Source: Pseudomonas sp. dw_358
GTDB taxonomy: Bacteria; Pseudomonadota; Gammaproteobacteria; Pseudomonadales; Pseudomonadaceae
Reading direction: 5' to 3'
Length of the DNA: 64,000 nucleotides
NCBI RefSeq assembly: GCF_018449655.1
Contig: NZ_JAAVUX010000017.1
Span: 1 to 64,000, forward strand
Shown here: positions 15,936-24,650 of the stretch, piece after piece
Layout of the letters: every line of letters starts with the position of its first letter
How positions within the stretch are numbered: position 1 is the stretch's first letter
Made by a program: the position numbers and the translations under genes
Notes under the pieces: model-generated
Database searches by the model: none
The model's input: only the letters and a program-made list of their open reading frames with translations
What the model was told of the DNA's origin: nothing

Positions 15936-16973
15936 TCACCGAAACGCCGGCACCACCTCGTTGATGAACAATTCCAGTGACTTGCGCTTCTCCACATGGG
16001 GCAAGCTGTTGTCGCACCAGAAACTGAACTCGTCCACGCCTAATTCCTGGTAGTAGCGGATCCGCGCAATGATCTCTGCCGGCGTACCGATCATGGTGTT
16101 CTTGCGGATGTTCGCAAGCTCGAACTCCGGGCGGTCTTTGAATTTCTCCTCAGGGCTAGGGTCGAGAAAGCCGTTGACCGGTGTGGTCTTGTTGCCGAAC
16201 CAGGCGTCGAACGTGCGGTAGAAGCGGGCGATGGCCTTGGCGCCGACCTGCCAGCCTTCAGGGTCGTCGACCGCATGCACGTGGGTATGGCGCAGTACCA
16301 TCAATTGCGGGCGCGGCACCTCGGGGTTGTTGGCCAGTGCTGCCTCAAACTTGTTCTTCAGGTCCAGCACTTCTTCGTCGCCCTTCATCAGCGGCGTGAC
16401 CATCACGTTGCAGCCGTGCTTGACCGCAAAGTTGTGGGAGTCCGGATCACGCGCGGCGATCCAGATCGGTGGGGTGCCCAAGGGCTTGGGCACGCTGGTG
16501 GAGGTGGGGAATTTCCAGATCTCGCCGTCATGGGCGTAATCGCCTTCCCACAGCTTGCGCACCACCGGCACCATCTCGCGCAGGTGATTGCCGCCGCTGG
16601 CAGCCGGGATGCCGTCGGCCATGCGGTCGAATTCCACCTGATAGGCGCCGCGGGCCAGGCCCACTTCCATGCGGCCGTTGCTGATCACGTCCAGCAGGGC
16701 ACATTCCCCGGCCACCCGCAGCGGGTGCCAGAACGGCGCGATGATGGTGCCGGCGCCCAGGTGAATGGTTTCGGTGCGCGCGGCCAGGTACGCCAGCAGC
16801 GGCATGGGGCTGGGGGAAATGGTGTATTCCATGGAGTGGTGTTCGCCAATCCACACCGTGCTGAAGCCCCCGGCCTCGGCCATCAGGGTCAACTCGGTGA
16901 GGTCTTCGAACAGCTGCCGATGGCTGACGTGTTCATCCCAGCGTTCCATGTGCACGAACAGTGAAAATTTCAT
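15936..16973 (-). CDS. LLM-class flavin-dependent monooxygenase
   Basis: 345 residues of the luciferase-like (bacterial luciferase/F420) TIM-barrel family, with FSTVWIGEHHSMEY, LAARTETIHLGAGTIIAPFW and ALLDVISNGRMEVGLARG. Enzymes of this class use reduced FMN from a partner reductase to oxygenate small organic substrates in the cytoplasm. No reductase gene is adjacent. It is the last gene of the polyamine-type ABC operon (34 bases after the ATPase gene), so its substrate is probably what that importer brings in. The substrate is unknown. Confidence 0.85.
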   Translation of the reverse strand: MKFSLFVHMERWDEHVSHRQLFEDLTELTLMAEAGGFSTVWIGEHHSMEYTISPSPMPLLAYLAARTETIHLGAGTIIAPFWHPLRVAGECALLDVISNGRMEVGLARGAYQVEFDRMADGIPAASGGNHLREMVPVVRKLWEGDYAHDGEIWKFPTSTSVPKPLGTPPIWIAARDPDSHNFAVKHGCNVMVTPLMKGDEEVLDLKNKFEAALANNPEVPRPQLMVLRHTHVHAVDDPEGWQVGAKAIARFYRTFDAWFGNKTTPVNGFLDPSPEEKFKDRPEFELANIRKNTMIGTPAEIIARIRYYQELGVDEFSFWCDNSLPHVEKRKSLELFINEVVPAFR

Positions 16974-17007
16974 ACCGCTACCTCAATGATCGGGTTGCAC
17001 GACAGGC

Positions 17008-18162
17008 TCAATGAGCGCCTGCCGCCTTGTTCAAATCGCTGGCCTGCCACTCGGTGTAGACGCAGGCGTCGGCCGTCGCCCAGCGCACGCGCACTGGATC
17101 GCCGCTGCGCAGTGGCATGCCGGCCGCAGACAGGGCCTTGACGGTCATGGCCGTGCCGCCGGCGGTCACCACGCTGCACGTCTGGCTCTCGCCGAGAAAC
17201 AGCACTTCGCCTACGGTTGCCGCCACCTGGTTCCAGCCTTGGGGCAAGGGTTCAAGCTCGGCCTGGGCCACGCTCAGGGCCTGGGCCTTTTCCGGACGGA
17301 CCATCAGCAGCACGTCCTGGTCGTGGTTCAGGCCGGCCGTCAAGCGTATGGCCAACCGTTGCTCTTCGAACAGCGCCGCGCCGTTGCCTCGGGCCTTGAG
17401 TTTGAGGAAGTTGGAGTTGCCCAGGAACGAGGCGACAAAGGCGTTGGGCGGGTTCTGGTATAGGTCATAACCCGTGCCCAGGCCGACGATCTTGCCGTGA
17501 CTGAAAATCGCGATGCGCTGGGAAAGGCGCATGGCTTCTTCCTGGTCGTGGGTCACGTAGACGATGGTAATGCCCAGGCGCCGATGCAGCTGGCGCAATT
17601 CGTCTTGCAAGTCTTCGCGCAGTTTCTTGTCCAGTGCGCCGAGGGGTTCGTCCATCAGCAAGATGCGTGGCTCGTAGACCAGCGCCCGGGCGATGGCCAC
17701 CCGCTGTTGCTGGCCGCCGGACAGTTGTGCCGGCCGGCGGTGGGCGAAGGTGTCCAGTTGCACCAGCTTGAGCATGGCGTCGACACGGCGCTCGCGCTCG
17801 GCCGCCGCCAACTTGCGGATGGCCAGGGGGAAGGCGATGTTGTCGCGCACCGACAGGTGCGGGAACAGTGAGTAGCGCTGGAACACCATGCCGATGTCGC
17901 GCTTGTGTGGCGGCACGCTGACCAGCGACTGGCCGCCCACCAGGATTTCGCCGGAGCTGGGGGTTTCGAACCCGGCCAGCATCGACAGCGTGGTGCTCTT
18001 GCCCGAGCCGCTGGAGCCGAGGAAGGTCAGGAACTCGCCGTCCTGGATGTCCAGCGAGATGTTGTCCACGGCCGCAAACTGGCCGTAGTGCTTGTTCAGG
18101 TTGCGCAAAGAGACCAGGGTTTTCCCGGGGTTCTGCGACGGCGCGTCGATCACGGCACTCAT
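17008..18162 (-). CDS. Polyamine-type ABC transporter ATPase (PotA-like)
   Basis: 384 residues. The N-terminal nucleotide-binding domain has Walker A GSSGSGKST, signature LSGGQQQRVAIARAL, Walker B ILLMDEP and the switch histidine in VTHDQEEA. Residues after about 250 form a TOBE_2 domain (VLLMVRPEKAQAL). This is the PotA/PotG layout. It overlaps the PotC-like permease gene by four bases (ATGA) and energises the importer encoded upstream in the same operon. The substrate cannot be told from the ATPase. Confidence 0.9.
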   Translation of the reverse strand: MSAVIDAPSQNPGKTLVSLRNLNKHYGQFAAVDNISLDIQDGEFLTFLGSSGSGKSTTLSMLAGFETPSSGEILVGGQSLVSVPPHKRDIGMVFQRYSLFPHLSVRDNIAFPLAIRKLAAAERERRVDAMLKLVQLDTFAHRRPAQLSGGQQQRVAIARALVYEPRILLMDEPLGALDKKLREDLQDELRQLHRRLGITIVYVTHDQEEAMRLSQRIAIFSHGKIVGLGTGYDLYQNPPNAFVASFLGNSNFLKLKARGNGAALFEEQRLAIRLTAGLNHDQDVLLMVRPEKAQALSVAQAELEPLPQGWNQVAATVGEVLFLGESQTCSVVTAGGTAMTVKALSAAGMPLRSGDPVRVRWATADACVYTEWQASDLNKAAGAH

Positions 18163-18980
18163 GAATTCACTCCCAGACGCGTTTCATTACGGCGGCGCAG
18201 GACGGCGGCCACCAGCATAATCAGCAACGACAGCCCGATCAGCAGGGTCGAAGCCACGGCGATCACCGGGGTCAGGTCCTGGCGCAGCGTGGTCCACATT
18301 TTCACCGGCAAGGTCTGCAGGTTGGGGCTGGCCATCATCACGCTCAGCACCACTTCGTCCCAGGACACCAGAAAGGCGAACAGGCCGCCGGCGATCAGCC
18401 CCGGACGAATGCCCGGGAAGGTCACCTTGAACACCGCCTGCAAGCGCGAGGCGCCGCAGATCACCGCAGCATCCTCGATGGACTGGTCGAACAACTTCAG
18501 CGAATTGATGATGGAGATGATGGTGAAGGGCAGGGCAACGATCACGTGGCTGACCACAAAGGCAAACAGTGTGCCGGTGTAGCCCAGCTTGAGAAACAGC
18601 GCGTAGATCGCCACGGCGATGATCACCAGCGGCACGATCATCGGCAGGGTAAACAGCGCATACAGCGCCTCGCGCCCGGGAAAGCGCCCGCGCACCAGGG
18701 CAAAGGCCGTGGGCACCCCCAGGGCCACGGAGAACACCGTAGTCAGCAGGGCGACTTTCAGGCTCGACAGCGCCGCGTCCATCCACTGGGCGTTGGCGAA
18801 GAATTGCCCGTACCACTTGAAGGTCCAGCCGGGTGGCGGGAACACCAGCCATTGGCTGGAGCCGAACGACAGCAGGACGATGAAGACGATCGGCAGCAGT
18901 AGAAACAAACCGATCGCACCGGTGCCCAGGTACAACCCCAGGCGCATCCGCCGGCTCATCGCATTGGGGGTCAGCAGCAT
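18159..18980 (-). CDS. ABC transporter permease (PotC-like)
   Basis: 273 residues with six predicted spans and the coupling-loop motif EDAAVICGASRLQAVFKVTFPGIRPGL cut short at the usual EAA position. It belongs to the BPD_transp_1 family of polyamine-type permeases and pairs with the PotB-like protein encoded six bases upstream. It forms half of the inner-membrane channel. Confidence 0.9.
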   Translation of the reverse strand: MLLTPNAMSRRMRLGLYLGTGAIGLFLLLPIVFIVLLSFGSSQWLVFPPPGWTFKWYGQFFANAQWMDAALSSLKVALLTTVFSVALGVPTAFALVRGRFPGREALYALFTLPMIVPLVIIAVAIYALFLKLGYTGTLFAFVVSHVIVALPFTIISIINSLKLFDQSIEDAAVICGASRLQAVFKVTFPGIRPGLIAGGLFAFLVSWDEVVLSVMMASPNLQTLPVKMWTTLRQDLTPVIAVASTLLIGLSLLIMLVAAVLRRRNETRLGVNS

Positions 18981-18986
18981 GACGGT

Positions 18987-19937
18987 TTACCTCGCATTGC
19001 TTGCGCCCACCGGGGATTCCGGTTGCAGCTTCAGGTAGAAGTAGAACAGCACCAGGGTGATCAGGATCAGCAACGCGGCGGCGGCGCTGGCCAGGCCCCA
19101 GTTGAGGAACGACTGCACCTGCTGCACGATGAATTCAGGCAGCATCATGTCCCGCGCACCGCCCAGTAAAGCGGGCGTCACGTAGTACCCCAGGGACATC
19201 ACGAAGACCATCAACGCACCGGAGAACAGGCCCGGCCGGCACAGCGGCAGGAACACCTTGGTGAAGTTCACCCAGGGGCTCGCGCCGCAGATGGCCCCGG
19301 CCTGCAGAACCATGGGATCCAGGGCCTGCATGGTGGCCTGCAATGGCAGCACGATGAACGGGATCATGATGTAGGTCATGCCGATCACAACGCCGGTGAG
19401 GTTGTGCACCATTTCCAGCGGCTGATCGATCACGCCCAGCGCAACCAGCGCCTTGTTGATCACCCCGGACGCCTGCAGCAGCACCAGCCAGGCGTACGTG
19501 CGGGCCAGCAGGCTGGTCCACATCGACAACAGCACCACGTTGAGAATCCAGCGGCCCCAGCCACGGGGCATCAAGGTGATGACCCAGGCCAGCGGGAAGC
19601 CCAGCAGCACACTGAACAGTGTCACCAGCCCGGCCACCGAGAAGGTGTTGATCAACACCCGCGAGTAGGCCGAGTTGGCGAACAGTTCCTGATAATTGCC
19701 CAGGCCCGGCACCGGCTCCAGCACGCCGCGCAGCAGCAGCCCGATCAGCGGGGCGAAGAAAAACACCCCGAGAAAGAGCAGGGCAGGAGCAAGGTTGCCT
19801 GCCCCGCGCCATCGCTGGCGCCACGAAGGTGAATCAAGTGCGGTCACGGCCGGCTCCTCCTTGAAAGGGGCAGCGACGGCTGCACCCGCAGGCTGAGTAC
19901 GCGACGCTACGCTTGCCATTTTTACTTGACCAGCCAT
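18987..19937 (-). CDS. ABC transporter permease (PotB-like)
   Basis: 316 residues. A polar N-terminal extension of about 45 residues precedes six spans starting at NLAPALLFLGVFFFAPLIG. The EAA-like loop reads LQAGAICGASPWVNFTKVF. The start at 19937 overlaps the binding-protein stop by 16 bases; a second ATG at 19919 is possible. Together with the PotC-like protein it makes the translocation pore. Confidence 0.88.
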   Translation of the reverse strand: MAGQVKMASVASRTQPAGAAVAAPFKEEPAVTALDSPSWRQRWRGAGNLAPALLFLGVFFFAPLIGLLLRGVLEPVPGLGNYQELFANSAYSRVLINTFSVAGLVTLFSVLLGFPLAWVITLMPRGWGRWILNVVLLSMWTSLLARTYAWLVLLQASGVINKALVALGVIDQPLEMVHNLTGVVIGMTYIMIPFIVLPLQATMQALDPMVLQAGAICGASPWVNFTKVFLPLCRPGLFSGALMVFVMSLGYYVTPALLGGARDMMLPEFIVQQVQSFLNWGLASAAAALLILITLVLFYFYLKLQPESPVGASNAR

Positions 19938-20959
19938 TCATTCCACCGTGTCGCGATGGCTTCGCCGTTCTTGGCCCAGTAGGCGAAGTCCAGAGTGATT
20001 TGATCTTTCGGGTAGGCCGTCGGCAGGCTGGGCGCCAACGCCGAGTCCAGGCGGGGGATGCTGTCAGTGTTGACCGGGGCGTAGGCGGTGAGGTTGGAGA
20101 AGTCCGCCTGGCCCTTGGCGGCGCTGCTGGCCGCGAGGAATTTCATGGCCGCATCCTTGTGCTTCGAGCCCTTGGGCACCACGAGGAAGTCGGCCATGAC
20201 CAGGTTCTGTTTCCAACTCTGGCCCACCGGCGCACCGTCTTGCGACAGGGCATACAGGCGGCCGTTCCAGAACGAACCCATGCTCACTTCACCCGAGGCC
20301 AGCAGTTGCTGCGACTGGGCGCCGCCGCCCCACCAGACGATGTCTTGCTTGATGGTGTCGAGCTTCTTGAAGGCGCGGTCCAGGTCCAGCGGGTACAGTT
20401 TGTCGGCCGGTACGCCGTCCGCCAGCAGGGCCATTTCCAGCACGCCCGGGCTCGGCCATTTGTACAGCGCGCGCTTGCCAGGGTAGGTCTTGGTGTCGAA
20501 CAGGGCATTCCAGTCCTGCGGCTTGGCACCGCCCAGTTTGCTGGTGTTGTAGCCCAGGACGAAGGAGAAGTAGAACGAGCCGACGCCGTTGTCGGAGACA
20601 AAACGCGGGTCGATCTTGCTGCGGTCGATGGTCTTGAAGTCGAGGGGTTCAAGCAGGCCTTCGGCGGCTGCACGCAGGGCGAAGTCGGCTTCAACGTCGA
20701 CCACGTCCCACTGCACGTTGCCGCTGTCGACCATGGCCTTGAGCTTGCCGTAGTCGGTTGGGCCGTCCATCACGACGGTGATGCCGCTGGCCTTGCTGAA
20801 CGGGTCGGCCCAAGCCTGCTTCTGCGCATCCTGGGTGGTGCCGCCCCAACTGACGAAGTTGAGGCTGTCTGCGGCGCACGCCACGTTGGCAGTGGCGGCG
20901 ATAATCGCGGCGCCAAGGACTGCGTGGCGTACTGCCTTGATACGTTTGTTCAACACCAT
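19922..20959 (-). CDS. Periplasmic polyamine-type substrate-binding protein
   Basis: 345 residues with a signal peptide (residues 1-28, ending ANVACAAD). The mature part opens SLNFVSWGGTTQDAQKQAW, a PotD/SBP_bac_8 fold start, and contains WDVVDVEADFALRA and DIVWWGGGAQSQQLLASGE. It is the first gene of a five-gene operon with two permeases, an ATPase and a flavin monooxygenase. Its promoter region carries two TGGTATRCCA palindromes. The ligand is unknown; spermidine or putrescine are only the family default. Confidence 0.88.
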   Translation of the reverse strand: MVLNKRIKAVRHAVLGAAIIAATANVACAADSLNFVSWGGTTQDAQKQAWADPFSKASGITVVMDGPTDYGKLKAMVDSGNVQWDVVDVEADFALRAAAEGLLEPLDFKTIDRSKIDPRFVSDNGVGSFYFSFVLGYNTSKLGGAKPQDWNALFDTKTYPGKRALYKWPSPGVLEMALLADGVPADKLYPLDLDRAFKKLDTIKQDIVWWGGGAQSQQLLASGEVSMGSFWNGRLYALSQDGAPVGQSWKQNLVMADFLVVPKGSKHKDAAMKFLAASSAAKGQADFSNLTAYAPVNTDSIPRLDSALAPSLPTAYPKDQITLDFAYWAKNGEAIATRWNEWLVK

Positions 20960-21080
20960 CTCTTACGCCCTCATTTGTTATGTTCTGGGCGGGTTTACTA
21001 CACCCGCCGATAAGGAGCAGTAGTCAAGTCGGATCGGTCGCTGGCTGTAATGCGCCCAGGCCCTGAACCTGATGGCGTTC

Positions 21081-21098
21081 TCTTGGAGTATCCCTTGC
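21081..21098 (+). promoter_or_regulatory. Possible sigma54 promoter for the DUF1330 gene
   Basis: TTGGAGTATCCCTTGCG has GG (21085-21086) and GC (21097-21098) separated by 10 bases, but the -24 box lacks the CAC of the consensus. Weak candidate. Confidence 0.3.
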
Positions 21099-21129
21099 GG
21101 GGGCCGCGACTGTGTTTCGATCTAGGCTC

Positions 21130-21213
21130 TACCATATTATGGTATGCCAAGATTTGTCCAAGGTTTTCGCAGTTATTTCTGGGGCTGACGGCAGGTGGAA
21201 ACCTGGTATACCA
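21130..21213. promoter_or_regulatory. Twin TGGTATRCCA operators between the ABC operon and the DUF1330 gene
   Basis: TGGTATGCCA (21140-21149) and the perfect palindrome TGGTATACCA (21204-21213) are spaced 64 bases apart, about six helical turns. The first also sits within a larger 7-1-7 inverted repeat TACCATATTATGGTA (21130-21144). The TGGT-N2-ACCA type resembles sites of FadR-subfamily GntR regulators. No such regulator gene is in the window. Confidence 0.6.
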
Positions 21214-21256
21214 TCAGACACATTACTCCCCGCTTGAATTGACTGAGGGTTGCGCC

Positions 21257-21544
21257 ATGAAAGGCTATTGGATAGCACACGTCGATATCACCGATCCCGA
21301 GCAGTACAGCCTCTACACCCAGCGTGGGCCGGCTGCCTTCGCCCTGTACGGCGGACGCTTCCTGGCCCGGGGCGGCCCCTCCGAATCCCTGGAAGGACGA
21401 CCCACTCCCCAGCGTAGCGTGATCATCGAATTCGAGTCGTACGATCAGGCGGTGGCCTGCTACAACTCGCCGGAGTACCAGGCCGCACTGGCCTTGCGCA
21501 AGGGTGCGGCGCAGGCCGATATCATCATCGTCCAGGGCGTGTGA
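21257..21544 (+). CDS. DUF1330 domain protein
   Basis: 95 residues covering one complete DUF1330 domain (dimeric ferredoxin-like alpha/beta barrel). Visible features are GYWIAHVDITDPEQYSLYTQ, the glycine-rich GGRFLARGG and VIIEFESYDQAVACYNSPEYQAA. No enzymatic function is established for most members. It is divergent from the polyamine-type ABC/monooxygenase operon and shares its operators, so it may act on the same imported compound or protect against a reactive intermediate. The ATG at 21257 is chosen because it begins the conserved fold. Confidence 0.85.
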   Translation: MKGYWIAHVDITDPEQYSLYTQRGPAAFALYGGRFLARGGPSESLEGRPTPQRSVIIEFESYDQAVACYNSPEYQAALALRKGAAQADIIIVQGV

Positions 21545-21622
21545 CGGCGTCTTGGGCAACTGCCGGCACCATGCCTGTTCACAAAATGCGGCGGGCTGAT
21601 AACGCAATATCGGATTAATGTT

Positions 21623-21645
21623 TTCTATTGATAATTAACATAGAA
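21623..21645. promoter_or_regulatory. LysR-type T-N11-A dyad upstream of the family-5 binding protein
   Basis: TTCTAT (21623-21628), 11 bases, ATAGAA (21640-21645) in an A+T-rich stretch about 85 bases before the start codon. This is the standard LysR-family box geometry. No LysR gene is present in the window. Confidence 0.45.
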
Positions 21646-21730
21646 GAAAATCGAATTTCACAGCGCCGGACCAGACGATTACCGTCTTAAAAGCTCGATG
21701 AGCGTTCCCGCCCTTTGTCATGAGTTTTCT

Positions 21731-23383
21731 ATGATTCCGATCTTGCCATCGCCCCCATCGCTTGCCGCCAGGCGTCTCGCAACGCTGCTGGCCGGGGTCA
21801 TCACCACCGTGCTGCTCTCGGCCTGCTCGCCCTCAGCTCAGGACAGCGCCGCCAGCAAGACCCTGCGCATTGCCTACCTGCGCGACAACACCACCCTGGT
21901 CAGCCTCGACCCGTTTCAGGTGTACTGGATCGAGCACCGGGTGGTGGTGCGCAACGTCGTCGAATCCCTCACCGATCAGGACCCCAAGACCGGCCAGATC
22001 ATCCCTTGGCTGGCGGCCAGCTGGGATGTCAGTGACGACGGCCTGGCGTATACCTTTCACCTGCGCAAGGACGTGACCTTCAGCAACGGCGCCCGTTTCG
22101 ACGCCCACGCTGTGAAGACCGCCTATGATTTCGACAAAGCCTTCTCCGCCAGGCTGCCTACCGTGTTCGGTGCTACCTACCTGGCCGGCTATGACCACGC
22201 CGAGGTGCTGGACGACTTCACCGTCCGACTCGTGCTGTCCAAACCCAACGCCGGCTTCCTGCAAGCTACCTCGACCACCCAGCTGGCGATCATGGCCCCC
22301 GAATCCTACACACTCACCGACGCCCAGCGCTCGGCTGGGGCGATCATCGGCACCGGGCCGTTCTTGCTCAAGAGCTACACCCCGGAAAGCAACGTGCAAC
22401 TGGTCAAGCGCCAGGGTTACGCCTGGCCGTCGGCCAACGTGCAGAACAAGGGCGATGCGCACATCGATGGCGTGGACATTCGCTACGTGCCGGAGGACAG
22501 CGTGCGCAACGGCCAGTTCATCCAGGGCCAGGTGGACGTGCTGTGGCCGCGCGCACCGTTCTCCGATGTCGACCAGCAGCTCTTCAAGTCCAAGGGTGCC
22601 ACCATTCAAACGCGCTCGCTGCCGGGTCCTGCGCTGGTGTTGTTCCCCAACACCGAAGGTGAGCACATTCTCGCCGACCGCACGGTGCGGCTGGCCCTGC
22701 AGAAGGCCATCGACCGCAAGACCTATGCCTCGACTGTCTATAACCCGCAGTTCCCGGTAGTGGATGGCGTACTGGATGTGACCACGCCGTACTTCAGAAG
22801 CCAGGGCGCCAAGCTGGCCTACGACCCCCAGGGCGCAGAAAAGCTGCTGGACCAGGCCGGCTGGGTCAAGCAGCCCGATGGTTACCGCGCGAAGAACGGC
22901 AAGCGCCTCAAGCTGGTGGACAACATCTCGCCCACCGAGACCGCAGGCGATGTGCTGCTGCAAGACCAGCTGCGCCATGTCGGCATCGAACTGATCCTCA
23001 ATGTCCTGCCTACCGCCGAGTGGTATCGCAACAACGCCAGCGGCAAGTATGACCTGACCTCGACCTACATGACCCGCGCTGACCCGATCATCCTGCAGAC
23101 CATCATCGACCCGCGCACCGCCCTCACCCCGAGCGTGGCCCGCAACCTCTATGCACCTGACGTTTTGCCCAAGGCCGAGGCCCTGTTCGACGCGGGGCTG
23201 ACCGCCACCCGGCCTGAGCAGCGCGCCCAGGCATATGGCGACCTGCAAGACCTGCTGATCGATGAAGGCTCGAGCTTTCCGATCTACGAACGGATCTGGC
23301 AGGCGGCCACGGCAAGGCGAGTGAGCAACTTCCACTGGACGGCGGAGGGGTTGGCGCTGTTCAACGACATCGAGTTGAAGTAA
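21731..23383 (+). CDS. Family-5 (peptide/opine-type) substrate-binding lipoprotein
   Basis: About 550 residues from the ATG at 21731; an upstream ATG at 21698 adds 11 unlikely residues. The signal peptide ends in the lipobox LLSAC, giving a lipidated cysteine near residue 32. SBP_bac_5 features are LRIAYLRDNTTLVSLDPFQVYW, GQIIPWLAASWDVSDDGLAYTFHLRKDVTF, GTGPFLLKSY and VRLALQKAIDR. These proteins bind peptides, opines or other amides for a Dpp-type importer. No permease or ATPase is adjacent; the next gene is an FMN hydroxy-acid oxidase 25 bases downstream, probably in the same operon. Confidence 0.87.
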   Translation: MIPILPSPPSLAARRLATLLAGVITTVLLSACSPSAQDSAASKTLRIAYLRDNTTLVSLDPFQVYWIEHRVVVRNVVESLTDQDPKTGQIIPWLAASWDVSDDGLAYTFHLRKDVTFSNGARFDAHAVKTAYDFDKAFSARLPTVFGATYLAGYDHAEVLDDFTVRLVLSKPNAGFLQATSTTQLAIMAPESYTLTDAQRSAGAIIGTGPFLLKSYTPESNVQLVKRQGYAWPSANVQNKGDAHIDGVDIRYVPEDSVRNGQFIQGQVDVLWPRAPFSDVDQQLFKSKGATIQTRSLPGPALVLFPNTEGEHILADRTVRLALQKAIDRKTYASTVYNPQFPVVDGVLDVTTPYFRSQGAKLAYDPQGAEKLLDQAGWVKQPDGYRAKNGKRLKLVDNISPTETAGDVLLQDQLRHVGIELILNVLPTAEWYRNNASGKYDLTSTYMTRADPIILQTIIDPRTALTPSVARNLYAPDVLPKAEALFDAGLTATRPEQRAQAYGDLQDLLIDEGSSFPIYERIWQAATARRVSNFHWTAEGLALFNDIELK

Positions 23384-23408
23384 CCCACCCACCCGCAGGA
23401 GTCGACTG

Positions 23409-24509
23409 ATGACCGGATCAACCACCGCCAACGCCTGGCCCACTGGCGAACGTGTCGCCCCATTGAAATTGACCAACCTGCTGGATCTGGAAGCGTTGGC
23501 GCAGGCCATCATCCCCGCCACCGGCTTCGACTACATCGTCGGCGGCGCCGGCGCCGAGCAGACCTTGCAGGAAAACCGCGCCAGCTTCGACCGCCGTTTT
23601 GTCACCCAGCGCGTGCTCACTGGCAAAGTCGTCGAAAGCCTGCAAACCCGCGTCCTCGGCAGCGCCTTGGCCAGCCCGGTGATCATTGCGCCCATGGGCG
23701 GCCAGGCCATCGCCCACGTCAGCGCCGAGGCCGGCACTGCCCGCGGCGCCCATGCGGCCGGCACCTTGCTGACGGTCAGCACGGTGTCGACCTTGAGCCT
23801 GGAGGACATCGCTCAGGCCAGCAACGGGGACAAATGGTTCCAGCTCTACCTGACCCGCGACGACGGCTTCAACCGCGAGCTGATTCAGCGGGCCGTCAGT
23901 GCCGGCTATAAAGCCATCGCTCTGACCGTGGACGTCCCGGTGGGCGGCCACCGCGAACGCTGCATTCGCCATGAATTCGCCTACCCGCCGGTGGCGCAGC
24001 CGCGCAACTTCCTCGACCTGCTGGGTCAGCCCCGCGGCGTCGAGCGCACCTTCCAGCCGTGCCTGGACCACCGCAGCCTTGACTTCGTGCGCCAGCACAG
24101 CCCCTTGCCGCTGATCATCAAAGGCATTGCCAGCCCGCTGGACGCGCTGGCAGCAGTGGATTTCGGCGCCGACGCCTTACAGGTCTCCAACCACGGCGGC
24201 CGTCAGCTGGACGGCACGCCGGGCGCCTTCTCGGTACTGCCGAGCATCGCCCAAGCGGTGCAGGGCCGCGTGCCGCTGATCTTCGACAGCGGCATTCGCC
24301 GGGGCCTCGATGTGTTCAAGGCCCTGGCCAGCGGCGCGGACGTTGTCGCCCTCGGGCGGCCGGTGTTGTTCGGCCTGGCGTTGGGTGGGTGGCAGGGGGT
24401 GGAGTCGGTGCTCAACCATATCAACGCCGAGCTGCGCACGGTGATGCAACTGGCGGGCGCGGCGACGGTGGCGGACATTCGCGGGCTGCCATTGGTGAAG
24501 GTGGAGTAG
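23409..24509 (+). CDS. FMN-dependent alpha-hydroxy-acid oxidase/dehydrogenase
   Basis: 366 residues of the lactate oxidase/glycolate oxidase family. The FMN and substrate signature VSNHGGRQLDGTPGAF, the FDSGIRRGLDVFKALASGAD phosphate loop, and YIVGGAGAEQTLQENRASFD at the N-terminus are all present. It oxidises an L-2-hydroxy acid to a 2-oxo acid. It lacks the membrane-binding insertion of LldD, so it is probably soluble. Cotranscription with a peptide-type binding protein suggests a hydroxy acid released from, or imported with, that ligand; this is inference. Confidence 0.88.
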   Translation: MTGSTTANAWPTGERVAPLKLTNLLDLEALAQAIIPATGFDYIVGGAGAEQTLQENRASFDRRFVTQRVLTGKVVESLQTRVLGSALASPVIIAPMGGQAIAHVSAEAGTARGAHAAGTLLTVSTVSTLSLEDIAQASNGDKWFQLYLTRDDGFNRELIQRAVSAGYKAIALTVDVPVGGHRERCIRHEFAYPPVAQPRNFLDLLGQPRGVERTFQPCLDHRSLDFVRQHSPLPLIIKGIASPLDALAAVDFGADALQVSNHGGRQLDGTPGAFSVLPSIAQAVQGRVPLIFDSGIRRGLDVFKALASGADVVALGRPVLFGLALGGWQGVESVLNHINAELRTVMQLAGAATVADIRGLPLVKVE

Positions 24510-24622
24510 GGCTTTCGAGCACCGCCTGCGAGTAACAAACTCCACTTTCTGGGCCAGCAAGCGGATCCAAAAGGAGCTTCACCGAACTGGTCGTGCACTG
24601 GGGTCTTCCGGGCTGACTGGCA

Positions 24623-24648
24623 GATCGCCCACAGGTCTGTGGGCGATC
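24623..24648. terminator. Hairpin between convergent oxidase and sugar-porter genes
   Basis: Perfect 12-bp inverted repeat GATCGCCCACAG/CTGTGGGCGATC around a GT centre, ending two bases before the sugar-porter stop. No T-run is seen; it may act in both directions. Confidence 0.55.
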
Positions 24649-24650
24649 CA

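Noticed and set aside
21833..23521. A 562-codon minus-strand frame opposite the family-5 binding protein
   Set aside because: The opposite strand has a lipobox and SBP_bac_5 motifs; this frame is a codon-bias artefact.
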